A DNA stretch of 64,000 bases from Desulfitobacterium dehalogenans ATCC 51507 (GTDB taxonomy: Bacteria > Bacillota > Desulfitobacteriia > Desulfitobacteriales > Desulfitobacteriaceae). Location: the NCBI RefSeq assembly GCF_000243155.2, contig NC_018017.1, forward strand, positions 310,001-374,000. The letters run 5' to 3'. How positions within the stretch are numbered: the first letter of the stretch is position 1; every line of letters begins with the position of its first letter. The position numbers were made by a program, and so were the translations under genes. Of the stretch, positions 58,361-64,000 are shown piece after piece. The notes under the pieces were generated by a model that searched no databases, had not been told where the DNA came from, and was given only the letters and a program-made list of their open reading frames with translations.

Positions 58361-58957
58361 TTAGCAGACATACAAGAGTTTGACTTTATCTGAAGTAGAC
58401 AAGGTGATGGTGGCATGGGCAGGAATATACAGTGTATCGCCAGCCTGTGCAGTATAGCAGCGGTTATCGACACAACATTCCAAGGTACCCTCGACGATGT
58501 AATCGATTTCATCCTTTGTAGTCGTTGAAGTGTAGTCGGTTTTCTCGAGGGTCATAATCCCTACCGAATAGTTGGAGCATTCTTTTTTATTAAATAGCTC
58601 TTTGATCTTGATGCAATCCTTGGGGTTACCTGTATTAAAGTCTTCTAAAATCAGATGGCTTCCCTTGACAATCCTTAAACCACAGGGGTCTGCTTCTTTA
58701 TGGGGCGGTAAAGGACACTGGGGTTGCTTTAAGAAGACCATGACTTCTTCCACGATCTTGGCTAGAAGGGCAGGATCGAGGGAAGAAGCCGAGGGTTGAT
58801 TTGGTGAAGAAAGGGAACGGACTGTAATTTCTACTCCCAACTCCTTAGCAGCATCGTTAGCTGCAGGGGTAATGATACTTTCTTCAGAAACATAGAGTAT
58901 TGTTTGATGGTTTTCAGCTGTAGTTTTGACATCAGCAGCTGTGATTAAGGCTTTCAA
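58361..58957 (-). CDS. eutQ: EutQ-like cupin protein of the BMC
   Basis: A 198-residue protein with a C-terminal cupin (about 95-198; D-E-I-D-Y-I-V-E-G-T-L-E, then G-D-T-L-Y-I-P-A-H-A-T-I). The N-terminal half holds an amphipathic helix (L-D-P-A-L-L-A-K-I-V-E-E-V-M-V-F-L), like the targeting helix of other BMC cargo. EutQ of ethanolamine systems has acetate-kinase activity and interacts with the shell; it could turn the PduL product into ATP here. The cupin metal His residues are not obvious. Confidence 0.85.
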   Translation of the reverse strand: MKALITAADVKTTAENHQTILYVSEESIITPAANDAAKELGVEITVRSLSSPNQPSASSLDPALLAKIVEEVMVFLKQPQCPLPPHKEADPCGLRIVKGSHLILEDFNTGNPKDCIKIKELFNKKECSNYSVGIMTLEKTDYTSTTTKDEIDYIVEGTLECCVDNRCYTAQAGDTLYIPAHATITLSTSDKVKLLYVC

Positions 58958-59002
58958 TGGTCATTTCACCTCCTTAGGTAGTAGTTTTCCGAAGAAGAAT
59001 TT

Positions 59003-59548
59003 CTAACAGAGGCACTGTTTCAAATTATAATGTGGGGAAGGAATCACGACTTTCTCTACAAGCATTCCTCTTTCGGAAGCCAGAGCAGCTCCTGCTGCAA
59101 CGGAGGATTCCACCGAAGCCACGTCGCCGGTGAGAGTCACAAAAGATTTTCCGCCGATTCCCATGCCGATCCGAATTTCAACCAAGTCCACTTGACCTGT
59201 TTTGGCAGCTGTATCAGCGGCAACGATGAGTGAGGCTACAGAAAAGGTTTCAATGATCCCCAAAGCTATAATCTCCGTAATGGGTGTAGTCGATGAGATG
59301 GCTTTGAGAACTTGGGGATGAACGTTGGGAAGGATAAAATCGTCAAGTACTGAGTTGGCAGCAATGCCTTTTCCAGCGTCTACAGAACTTTGAACGGCAG
59401 CAACATCACCGCAAATCAGTATAGTATACTTTCCCGGGCAAACAGGTTTTGCCTCGAGAAGGTCCACTTGGGCTGCTTTCAGCATAGCATCAGCCGCTTC
59501 GATCCCTTTAGCAATACTGTTGATTTCCACCAAACCTATGGATTCCAT
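59003..59548 (-). CDS. pduT: PduT-like trimeric BMC-T shell protein with probable Fe-S site
   Basis: A 181-residue tandem BMC-domain protein. Domain 1 (about 1-85) begins I-G-L-V-E-I-N-S-I-A-K-G-I-E; domain 2 (about 92-178) begins A-L-G-I-I-E-T-F-S-V-A-S. C37 in K-P-V-C-P-G-K is the position of the [4Fe-4S]-binding cysteine of PduT, so the trimer pore probably carries a cluster for electron transfer across the shell. The neighbouring PduS-like flavoprotein is its usual redox partner. Confidence 0.92.
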   Translation of the reverse strand: MESIGLVEINSIAKGIEAADAMLKAAQVDLLEAKPVCPGKYTILICGDVAAVQSSVDAGKGIAANSVLDDFILPNVHPQVLKAISSTTPITEIIALGIIETFSVASLIVAADTAAKTGQVDLVEIRIGMGIGGKSFVTLTGDVASVESSVAAGAALASERGMLVEKVVIPSPHYNLKQCLC

Positions 59549-59550
59549 GG

Positions 59551-60885
59551 CTATTTTTCACTTCCTTCACTTGAAGAGATAAAGATGCTGTTCGTAATTT
59601 TTTTGACGACCCCGTCGATACTGGCATGAAGACAAGCCCCTATGCCATTGGTGGGAGGGAAAGCAATGGCATCGCCTTTCTTAACCTTACTTCCAACTTT
59701 AACGGAAGGTTTGCACGGGGCACCGATATGTTGGCATAATTTTATGGCGACATTGTGAACGGGATAGTTCTGTTCATTTAGGGGTGCACTTTGGTCATAT
59801 TGTGTTAAAGCGAGTCGAGAAATAAGGCGCTTAATCGGTATTTTACGATGCTTCCGGAGAGGGTCGACAGTTCGGTTGGCTGGGGAGGGATCAGGCTTAA
59901 TGCCCATTTTTGATAATTCATGTTTAAGCATGGCATTCACAGCTCGGGGGGAGAGCCCCATAATGCAGGCGTATTGTTCACAAACACCACATTCAGAGCA
60001 GGAAAAAGCCATTTTCATCGTGTTTTCATCCCCTTGGAGATGTTTAACCATTAGCATCATTTTGTGAGGCTCAATCTTATGTCCCAGCAGGTAACGGGGG
60101 CATAAATCCGTACAATAACGACACTGCATACAACTGACCCGTGATTGGCGCAGAACCTTGTCTGAGGGGAGAGTTTTGCTCTTAATCAAAGGATGATCTT
60201 GTGGCAAGAGGATTAATCCTTTGGTGGTTTTAGTGATGGGTTGGGCCACATCATCGACGATGTTTCCCATCATAGGGCCGCCTTCAATGATCTTCATATG
60301 TTCTAAATCATGGTAACCGGCAAACCCTAAGGCTGCGATGATGGAAGTTCCAATGGGTAATTTTATGGTCATGGGTTGATTGACTTCACCTGTAATGGTG
60401 AGATAGGTATCTGTCACAGGTTTACCTGCAACGGCATCAACGATATTGATTAAGGTTTCTACATTATTGACGATACAGTCGACTTTTAGGGGAATGCCTC
60501 CTTGGGGTATGAGACGGCCAGTCGACTCATAGACGATAAGATGTTCGTCACCGGCCGGATAAAAATCGTTCAGGATGTGAATTCGGATAGGTTTGCCGGC
60601 AATTTCTTTTTCCAGTGCGGCAATGGCATCCTTATACTTGCTTTTAAGAGCGATGATTCCTTCGCCGGCACCCGTTATAGACATCACTATTTCTAAGCCC
60701 ATAACCACTTTAGCTGCTTGGGACGCCATCAGTTGCTGGTCAACTCGAAGCAGGGGTTCACACTCAGCCCCATTGACGATGACGATTTGTGCTTTTGCAG
60801 CAACTTTTACATGAGTCGGGAAACCGGCACCCCCGGCACCTACTACACCTGCTTCTTTAATTTTTTGGATTAATTCTTCACGCAT
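59551..60885 (-). CDS. pduS: PduS/RnfC-like NADH-oxidising Fe-S flavoprotein
   Basis: A 444-residue protein. Residues 14-25 (VVGAGGAGFPTH) are the Gly-rich NADH/FMN site of RnfC/NuoF type. An SLBB-like domain follows. Two 4Fe-4S motifs are C-M-Q-C-R-Y-C-T-D-L-C-P (about 252-263) and C-S-E-C-G-V-C-E-Q-Y-A-C (about 295-306). A barrel-sandwich segment closes the protein. PduS is known as a cobalamin reductase, but no B12 enzyme is in this operon, so here it more likely re-oxidises compartment NADH and passes electrons out through PduT. Its start overlaps the BMC-P stop by eight bases. Confidence 0.9.
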   Translation of the reverse strand: MREELIQKIKEAGVVGAGGAGFPTHVKVAAKAQIVIVNGAECEPLLRVDQQLMASQAAKVVMGLEIVMSITGAGEGIIALKSKYKDAIAALEKEIAGKPIRIHILNDFYPAGDEHLIVYESTGRLIPQGGIPLKVDCIVNNVETLINIVDAVAGKPVTDTYLTITGEVNQPMTIKLPIGTSIIAALGFAGYHDLEHMKIIEGGPMMGNIVDDVAQPITKTTKGLILLPQDHPLIKSKTLPSDKVLRQSRVSCMQCRYCTDLCPRYLLGHKIEPHKMMLMVKHLQGDENTMKMAFSCSECGVCEQYACIMGLSPRAVNAMLKHELSKMGIKPDPSPANRTVDPLRKHRKIPIKRLISRLALTQYDQSAPLNEQNYPVHNVAIKLCQHIGAPCKPSVKVGSKVKKGDAIAFPPTNGIGACLHASIDGVVKKITNSIFISSSEGSEK

Positions 60886-61168
60886 TCTTAGGCACCTCGT
60901 CCGATTTATCTTTTTCCTCGTCTATGATCCCGACGATCACAGAATCGATGGGCGAGGAATTAAAGCTGTCCATATTTCGTGCTGAGCTACCTTCACTGAC
61001 TAAGACCTTTTCGCCGATTCCCGCTCCAATAATGTCGGCACAAACAATGATGCGGCCTAATTCATCATTGGGACGATCAAGGAGCTGGACAATCATCAGC
61101 TTAGTCCCTATCAAAGAATCATCTTTCCGTGTGGCCCAGATACTGTTGATTACTTTTCCAATTCGCAT
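60878..61168 (-). CDS. eutN: EutN/CcmL-type BMC-P pentameric vertex protein
   Basis: A 96-residue beta-barrel protein that caps the vertices. M-R-I-G-K-V-I-N-S-I-W-A-T-R-K at the start, L-I-G-T-K-L-M-I-V, then G-A-G-I-G-E-K-V-L-V-S-E-G-S-S-A-R and S-P-I-D-S-V-I-V-G-I-I-D are the complete EutN signatures. Only one vertex protein gene is visible. GGGGTG precedes the ATG. The stop overlaps the pduS start. Confidence 0.95.
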   Translation of the reverse strand: MRIGKVINSIWATRKDDSLIGTKLMIVQLLDRPNDELGRIIVCADIIGAGIGEKVLVSEGSSARNMDSFNSSPIDSVIVGIIDEEKDKSDEVPKNA

Positions 61169-61226
61169 AAATTCACCCCATGGTTACTAAGATTTGCAGA
61201 CAGGATAAGGGCTGCCTGCTTAGTCG

Positions 61227-62060
61227 TCAGGAACAGGCCTTGGTTACTTCTAAAGCGATTCCTAAGGGAGTCACAAGGAAGGGATTGGCTGGTTTAATGA
61301 CTGGCAGATGAAGCTCTGCCTCAATAATGGTTTCAAACTGTGTAAAACAGCCCGTACCGCCAACAAGAAAAACCTTATCGACGTTGCGATTTTGAATATG
61401 TTGTCTGATGATAGTCGTAAATTTTTCAATAACAGGCTTGATAGTTGGCAACAGCATCTGATGATGATTAGAATCATTTTTTAGTTTTTCTGCTTTTTCA
61501 AAAGGGATTTTACAAGCTCCTGAAATAACTAAACTCACATGGACCCCCCCTGTTGGTTCATCGGCAAGATAGGCCACCCGGCCATCTTCAATGATTGCAA
61601 TACCTGTGGTTCCTCCTCCGATGTCCACGACAGCACCATTCTCAATATTCAATACATTATTGGCGGCGGAAGGTTCATCAATGGAAACGGCCACTTCAAA
61701 GCCGACAGCCTCGGCAATATAGCGAAAGGCTTTTTGGTCACCTTCGGAGGTTCCAGGGGGATAGGCTATTCCCGCTTGGAGGAGTTCTGCGTCAAGGGAA
61801 TTCTCGATTTTTGCTTTGAGTTCCCCCACGATCTCAACGGCCCCATGATAATCAACAACAAGTCCGTCCCGGACGACTTGTGCAAAGCGCATGGCGCCGG
61901 CTACGGGGGCGCCGTCTTCATCAACGACTGCGAGAACGGTGTAAGCAGTGCCCAGATCGACTCCACTATAAAGCTTCTTATGTCCGCTATAGGGCTTGGG
62001 GTGCTCGATGACTTCTTGAAAAGCCTCAATGAGCTGGTTAGCTTTTCCTATAGTTTTCAT
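61227..62060 (-). CDS. eutJ: EutJ-like actin/Hsp70-fold protein
   Basis: A 277-residue ATP-binding protein. The phosphate loops are S-G-V-D-L-G-T-A-Y-T at about 32-41 and V-D-I-G-G-G-T-T at about 145-152, and the adenosine motif is F-L-V-G-G-T-G. EutJ-family proteins occur in BMC operons and are taken to be chaperones or reactivase-like. They are often paired with radical or B12 enzymes that need reactivation; here the only candidate client in the operon is the upstream amidohydrolase-like protein, or a lyase encoded elsewhere. Confidence 0.87.
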   Translation of the reverse strand: MKTIGKANQLIEAFQEVIEHPKPYSGHKKLYSGVDLGTAYTVLAVVDEDGAPVAGAMRFAQVVRDGLVVDYHGAVEIVGELKAKIENSLDAELLQAGIAYPPGTSEGDQKAFRYIAEAVGFEVAVSIDEPSAANNVLNIENGAVVDIGGGTTGIAIIEDGRVAYLADEPTGGVHVSLVISGACKIPFEKAEKLKNDSNHHQMLLPTIKPVIEKFTTIIRQHIQNRNVDKVFLVGGTGCFTQFETIIEAELHLPVIKPANPFLVTPLGIALEVTKACS

Positions 62061-62072
62061 GAGTGCCCTCAG

Positions 62073-63011
62073 TTAGCGACTCGCTAACATGCCTTTCTGT
62101 GAAAGCTGGGCAATCACATTTTCGATAATAACTTGTATCTGTTGACTATCCATCGTCTTGCTCACGGAGGAAGCACTATCACTAAGCCCCAAGATTTTAG
62201 CAGCATTTTTATACATCACTTTTTCACGAACTTCGGGTTTAAAGGGGAGTTGTTCATAATTTTTCAAAGCAATTTTAAAATCAACAAAGGGATGAGCGCT
62301 GGCGTACATGATTTTATCACTGAGAATTGAGTTGGCGGCTTCTATATAGGCGTCCGCTTGTGGGAAGAATTCATATTCTGATAACTCAAGGAAGACATTA
62401 GCATTCCGTTGTGCGACAGTAATCATTTCATTGACCCAAGGATATCCACCATGACTGACAATAATCTTCAACTCGGGAAAGTCGCGAGCTACAAAGTCAA
62501 TGTAGCGAGGGGCAACATGATCGATAACCGCATTAGGAACTAAGGTTCCAGGGCCGGTGGCAATAATTAAAGGAATATCTAATTCGCAACACTTTGCATA
62601 AATCGGGTAGTATTTGGCGTCGTTAACATAAATACGGGCCAGGTAGGGGTCAATTGCGGCTCCCTTGATCCCTTCATTGTTAACAACATGTTTAAGTTCT
62701 TCTATAGCGGCCATTCCTTTGTGGGGATCTAATCCTGCAAAACCGATAAACTTGTCAGGAAATCGATGACAGAACTCGATCACACTCGTGTTATTTGATT
62801 TTGCACCGTAAGTTGTTTCACAATCCCGGCCGGAAATCACAGCCTTAACGACATGATGATGATCCAGCTCCTGAACAACTTCCTCTACAGTTTGAGGGAG
62901 CATTTTGTTAAAATCGATGGATTGGCACATCCCTTTAAAAGCAGGGTTGCTCGAGATTCCTTTTAAGATTTCTTCAGTATTAGGTCTAAATCTGAAATCA
63001 ATAATGGTCAT
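62073..63011 (-). CDS. Amidohydrolase-2-fold protein with C-terminal encapsulation peptide; metal site degenerate
   Basis: First gene of the BMC operon: 312 residues. Residues 1-275 follow the TIM-barrel ACMSD/amidohydrolase-2 pattern, but the canonical metal ligands are mostly replaced. The H-x-H of strand 1 is R7-F-R9 (after D5), the H-T-G His is A151 (I-I-A-T-G) and the G-S-D-Y-P Asp is A239 (A-S-A-H-P). Only H187 (V-S-H-G-G-Y) remains. After a Ser-rich linker, residues about 287-306 (M-D-S-Q-Q-I-Q-V-I-I-E-N-V-I-A-Q-L-S-Q-K) form an encapsulation peptide. It is probably cargo with altered, perhaps metal-free, chemistry, and may be the signature enzyme. Strong RBS (AAGGAGG). Confidence 0.8.
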   Translation of the reverse strand: MTIIDFRFRPNTEEILKGISSNPAFKGMCQSIDFNKMLPQTVEEVVQELDHHHVVKAVISGRDCETTYGAKSNNTSVIEFCHRFPDKFIGFAGLDPHKGMAAIEELKHVVNNEGIKGAAIDPYLARIYVNDAKYYPIYAKCCELDIPLIIATGPGTLVPNAVIDHVAPRYIDFVARDFPELKIIVSHGGYPWVNEMITVAQRNANVFLELSEYEFFPQADAYIEAANSILSDKIMYASAHPFVDFKIALKNYEQLPFKPEVREKVMYKNAAKILGLSDSASSVSKTMDSQQIQVIIENVIAQLSQKGMLASR

Positions 63012-63084
63012 GAAGCTTCCTCCTTGTTATTAGACAGACCGGAGCGCATAGTCTGTCAAAGTTAACACACTTCAGTAAACAACA

Positions 63085-63102
63085 TTGCAAGATTCATTCC
63101 AA
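63085..63102 (-). promoter_or_regulatory. Sigma-54 promoter of the BMC operon
   Basis: Reverse strand TTGGAATGAATCTTGCAA: GG (63100-63099) and GC (63088-63087) are exactly 10 bases apart. It lies about 75 bases ahead of the amidohydrolase-like gene and faces away from the divergent sigma-54 activator gene. Confidence 0.82.
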
Positions 63103-63163
63103 CCCTCTAATCAGCCTAAAGAATGTTCTGGGGATTTACATAAAGCAAATCGGTGATAAAATT

Positions 63164-63269
63164 GTTGTAAAGGTGCAACGAGTGAAAGGATTCGGAGTTG
63201 AGTTTGTGAATGGGGGTATAAGGACAAGGCGATTGGTGCAATACTGCATACCTGTTGCTATGATGCAAC
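63164..63269. promoter_or_regulatory. Two upstream activator sites for the BMC sigma-54 activator
   Basis: GTTGTAAAGGTGCAAC (63164-63179) and GTTGCTATGATGCAAC (63254-63269) share an interrupted dyad GTTG-N8-CAAC and both continue with GAGT. They are 90 bases apart and 62-170 bases upstream of the -24 element, the usual position for enhancer sites. The second also sits just before the activator gene's RBS, allowing autoregulation. The 280-base gap 63012-63291 is thereby explained. Confidence 0.7.
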
Positions 63270-63291
63270 GAGTACAGGGAGGGATTATTCA

Positions 63292-64000
63292 ATGACACAG
63301 GATTATTGGAGTAATTCGGGTATTTCTGGACTTCATCAGCAAGTTATTGAAGTGCTTTCTGAGGGAGTTTACATTTCTGATGCCGAGGGTATGACTATTG
63401 CGGTTAATTCCATGTACGAACAGCTTACCGGTTTGAAATGTAAAGAGGTTATAGGGAAAAATGTTAAGGAGCTAGTAGGTAAGGGAATATACAGTGTGGC
63501 TCTAAATCCGGAAATAGTGGTCACCGGTGAGCATAAATCGTCGGTGCAGATCACGAAGACAGGGCAAAAAGTTTTATTAAACGGCTATCCCATATGTGAT
63601 GAATCAGGTAAAGTTTGCTTTGTTTTGACCTTTGTCAGAGATATTTCTTTATTGTCCCGGTTAAAGGAGCAGATTGTAGAGCAACAGGATACGATTATTA
63701 AGTACCGTGAAGCGAATAAGCATTGCAAAAAGGTCTTAAAAAGTAACTCCGAAATATTTAAAAGCAAAAAAATGCTTACCCTAATGGAAAAATTGAAAAG
63801 GATAGCCAAAACAGATGCCACAGTTTTGCTCTTGGGGGAAACTGGGGTAGGGAAAGATGTTTTAGCACACAAAATTCATGAATATAGCGCGAGACGCAAT
63901 GAACTTTTCCTAAAAATTGATTGTTCGACCATCCCTGAGAACTTAATTGAATCTGAGTTATTTGGTTATGATTACGGTGCCTTTTCGGGAGCCAGTACAA
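63292..64000 (+). CDS. Sigma-54-dependent activator with PAS domain (N-terminal part, cut by window edge)
   Basis: The first 236 codons of an enhancer-binding protein; the gene continues past 64000. AGGGAGGG lies about 8 bases before the ATG. Residues about 15-120 are a PAS sensor (Y-I-S-D-A-E-G-M-T-I-A-V-N). A coiled linker follows, then the AAA+ domain with Walker A G-E-T-G-V-G-K-D and the sigma-54 contact loop as G-A-F-S-G-A instead of G-A-F-T-G-A. It is divergent from the BMC operon and from its -24/-12 promoter, so it is the operon's activator. The ligand sensed by the PAS domain would be the BMC substrate or a product. Confidence 0.9.
   Translation, partial: MTQDYWSNSGISGLHQQVIEVLSEGVYISDAEGMTIAVNSMYEQLTGLKCKEVIGKNVKELVGKGIYSVALNPEIVVTGEHKSSVQITKTGQKVLLNGYPICDESGKVCFVLTFVRDISLLSRLKEQIVEQQDTIIKYREANKHCKKVLKSNSEIFKSKKMLTLMEKLKRIAKTDATVLLLGETGVGKDVLAHKIHEYSARRNELFLKIDCSTIPENLIESELFGYDYGAFSGAST

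Noticed and set aside
1-64000. CRISPR arrays, rRNA genes, complete insertion sequences
   Set aside because: No regularly spaced repeats, no rRNA-like stretches and no transposase frames were found.

Overview
The window looks like a chromosomal stretch of a strictly anaerobic, metabolically versatile Clostridia-type Firmicute, most likely Desulfitobacterium or a close relative. This is inferred from gene content and style, not from a database search. Support includes strong AAGGAGG-type ribosome sites, mid GC, short intrinsic terminators, a FeoAB fusion, a class III ribonucleotide reductase, glycyl radical and radical SAM enzymes, flavin-linked surface lipoproteins, a TorD-type chaperone, sigma-54 control and a bacterial microcompartment (BMC).

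Layout. 1-3.2 kb: end of a TorD-like chaperone gene, a cluster of DnaA boxes, then feoB (with fused FeoA) and its small Cys-rich partner. 3.2-7.0 kb: a lipoprotein and a flavocytochrome-c-like reductase whose promoter has the long 19-bp spacer of MerR activation, divergent from a MerR/GyrI-like regulator. 7.0-17.4 kb: a catabolic island with a ketopantoate-reductase-like protein, a GntR/FCD regulator, hydantoinase, MFS carrier, Asp/Glu-type racemase, FAH-family hydrolase, arylmalonate-decarboxylase-like protein, DUF3830 protein, Crp/Fnr regulator and a nitrilase-superfamily amidase. Four of its intergenic regions carry a TGTCGAC(A)-type operator. 17.7-27.8 kb: an exopolysaccharide operon (VTC-domain protein, DUF4956, CotH, MBOAT O-acetyltransferase, AlgJ/WssI-like protein, ComEC-like metallo-hydrolase, cellulose-synthase-like GT2 with PilZ, GH5 endoglucanase) that resembles a clostridial acetylated-cellulose system. 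27.9-31 kb: a serpin lipoprotein and a decayed stretch with several pseudogenes.

31-38.7 kb: a sigma-54 activator divergent from a GG-N10-GC promoter driving a glycyl radical enzyme of non-PFL type, its activase, an MFS carrier, an SDR and a carboxymuconolactone-decarboxylase-like protein. 39-43.4 kb: a CsoR-type regulator, two look-alike attenuator hairpins, a FecBCD-type metal ABC importer and an FmdE protein. 43.4-47 kb: YjfB and nrdDG. The nrdDG unit is preceded by a cobalamin riboswitch with its terminator and by tandem NrdR boxes. 47-51 kb: a histidine kinase/AraC-type response regulator pair, an FMN-binding-like lipoprotein, and a collapsed 100-bp relic of an nrdD locus. 51-54.4 kb: carB, without carA beside it.

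54.6-64 kb: a TSUP carrier, then a BMC operon read leftward from a sigma-54 promoter near 63.1 kb. It encodes an amidohydrolase-fold protein with a C-terminal encapsulation peptide, EutJ-like, EutN/BMC-P, PduS-like, PduT-like BMC-T, EutQ-like, two BMC-H proteins, an acylating aldehyde dehydrogenase with encapsulation peptide, and PduL. A divergent sigma-54 activator gene runs off the right edge, with two matching upstream activator sites. The core logic is aldehyde to acyl-CoA to acyl-phosphate, with NADH re-oxidation at the shell. No recognised signature enzyme is present, and the amidohydrolase-like protein that could supply the aldehyde lacks most canonical metal ligands. I regard this compartment as the most likely place for undescribed biology.
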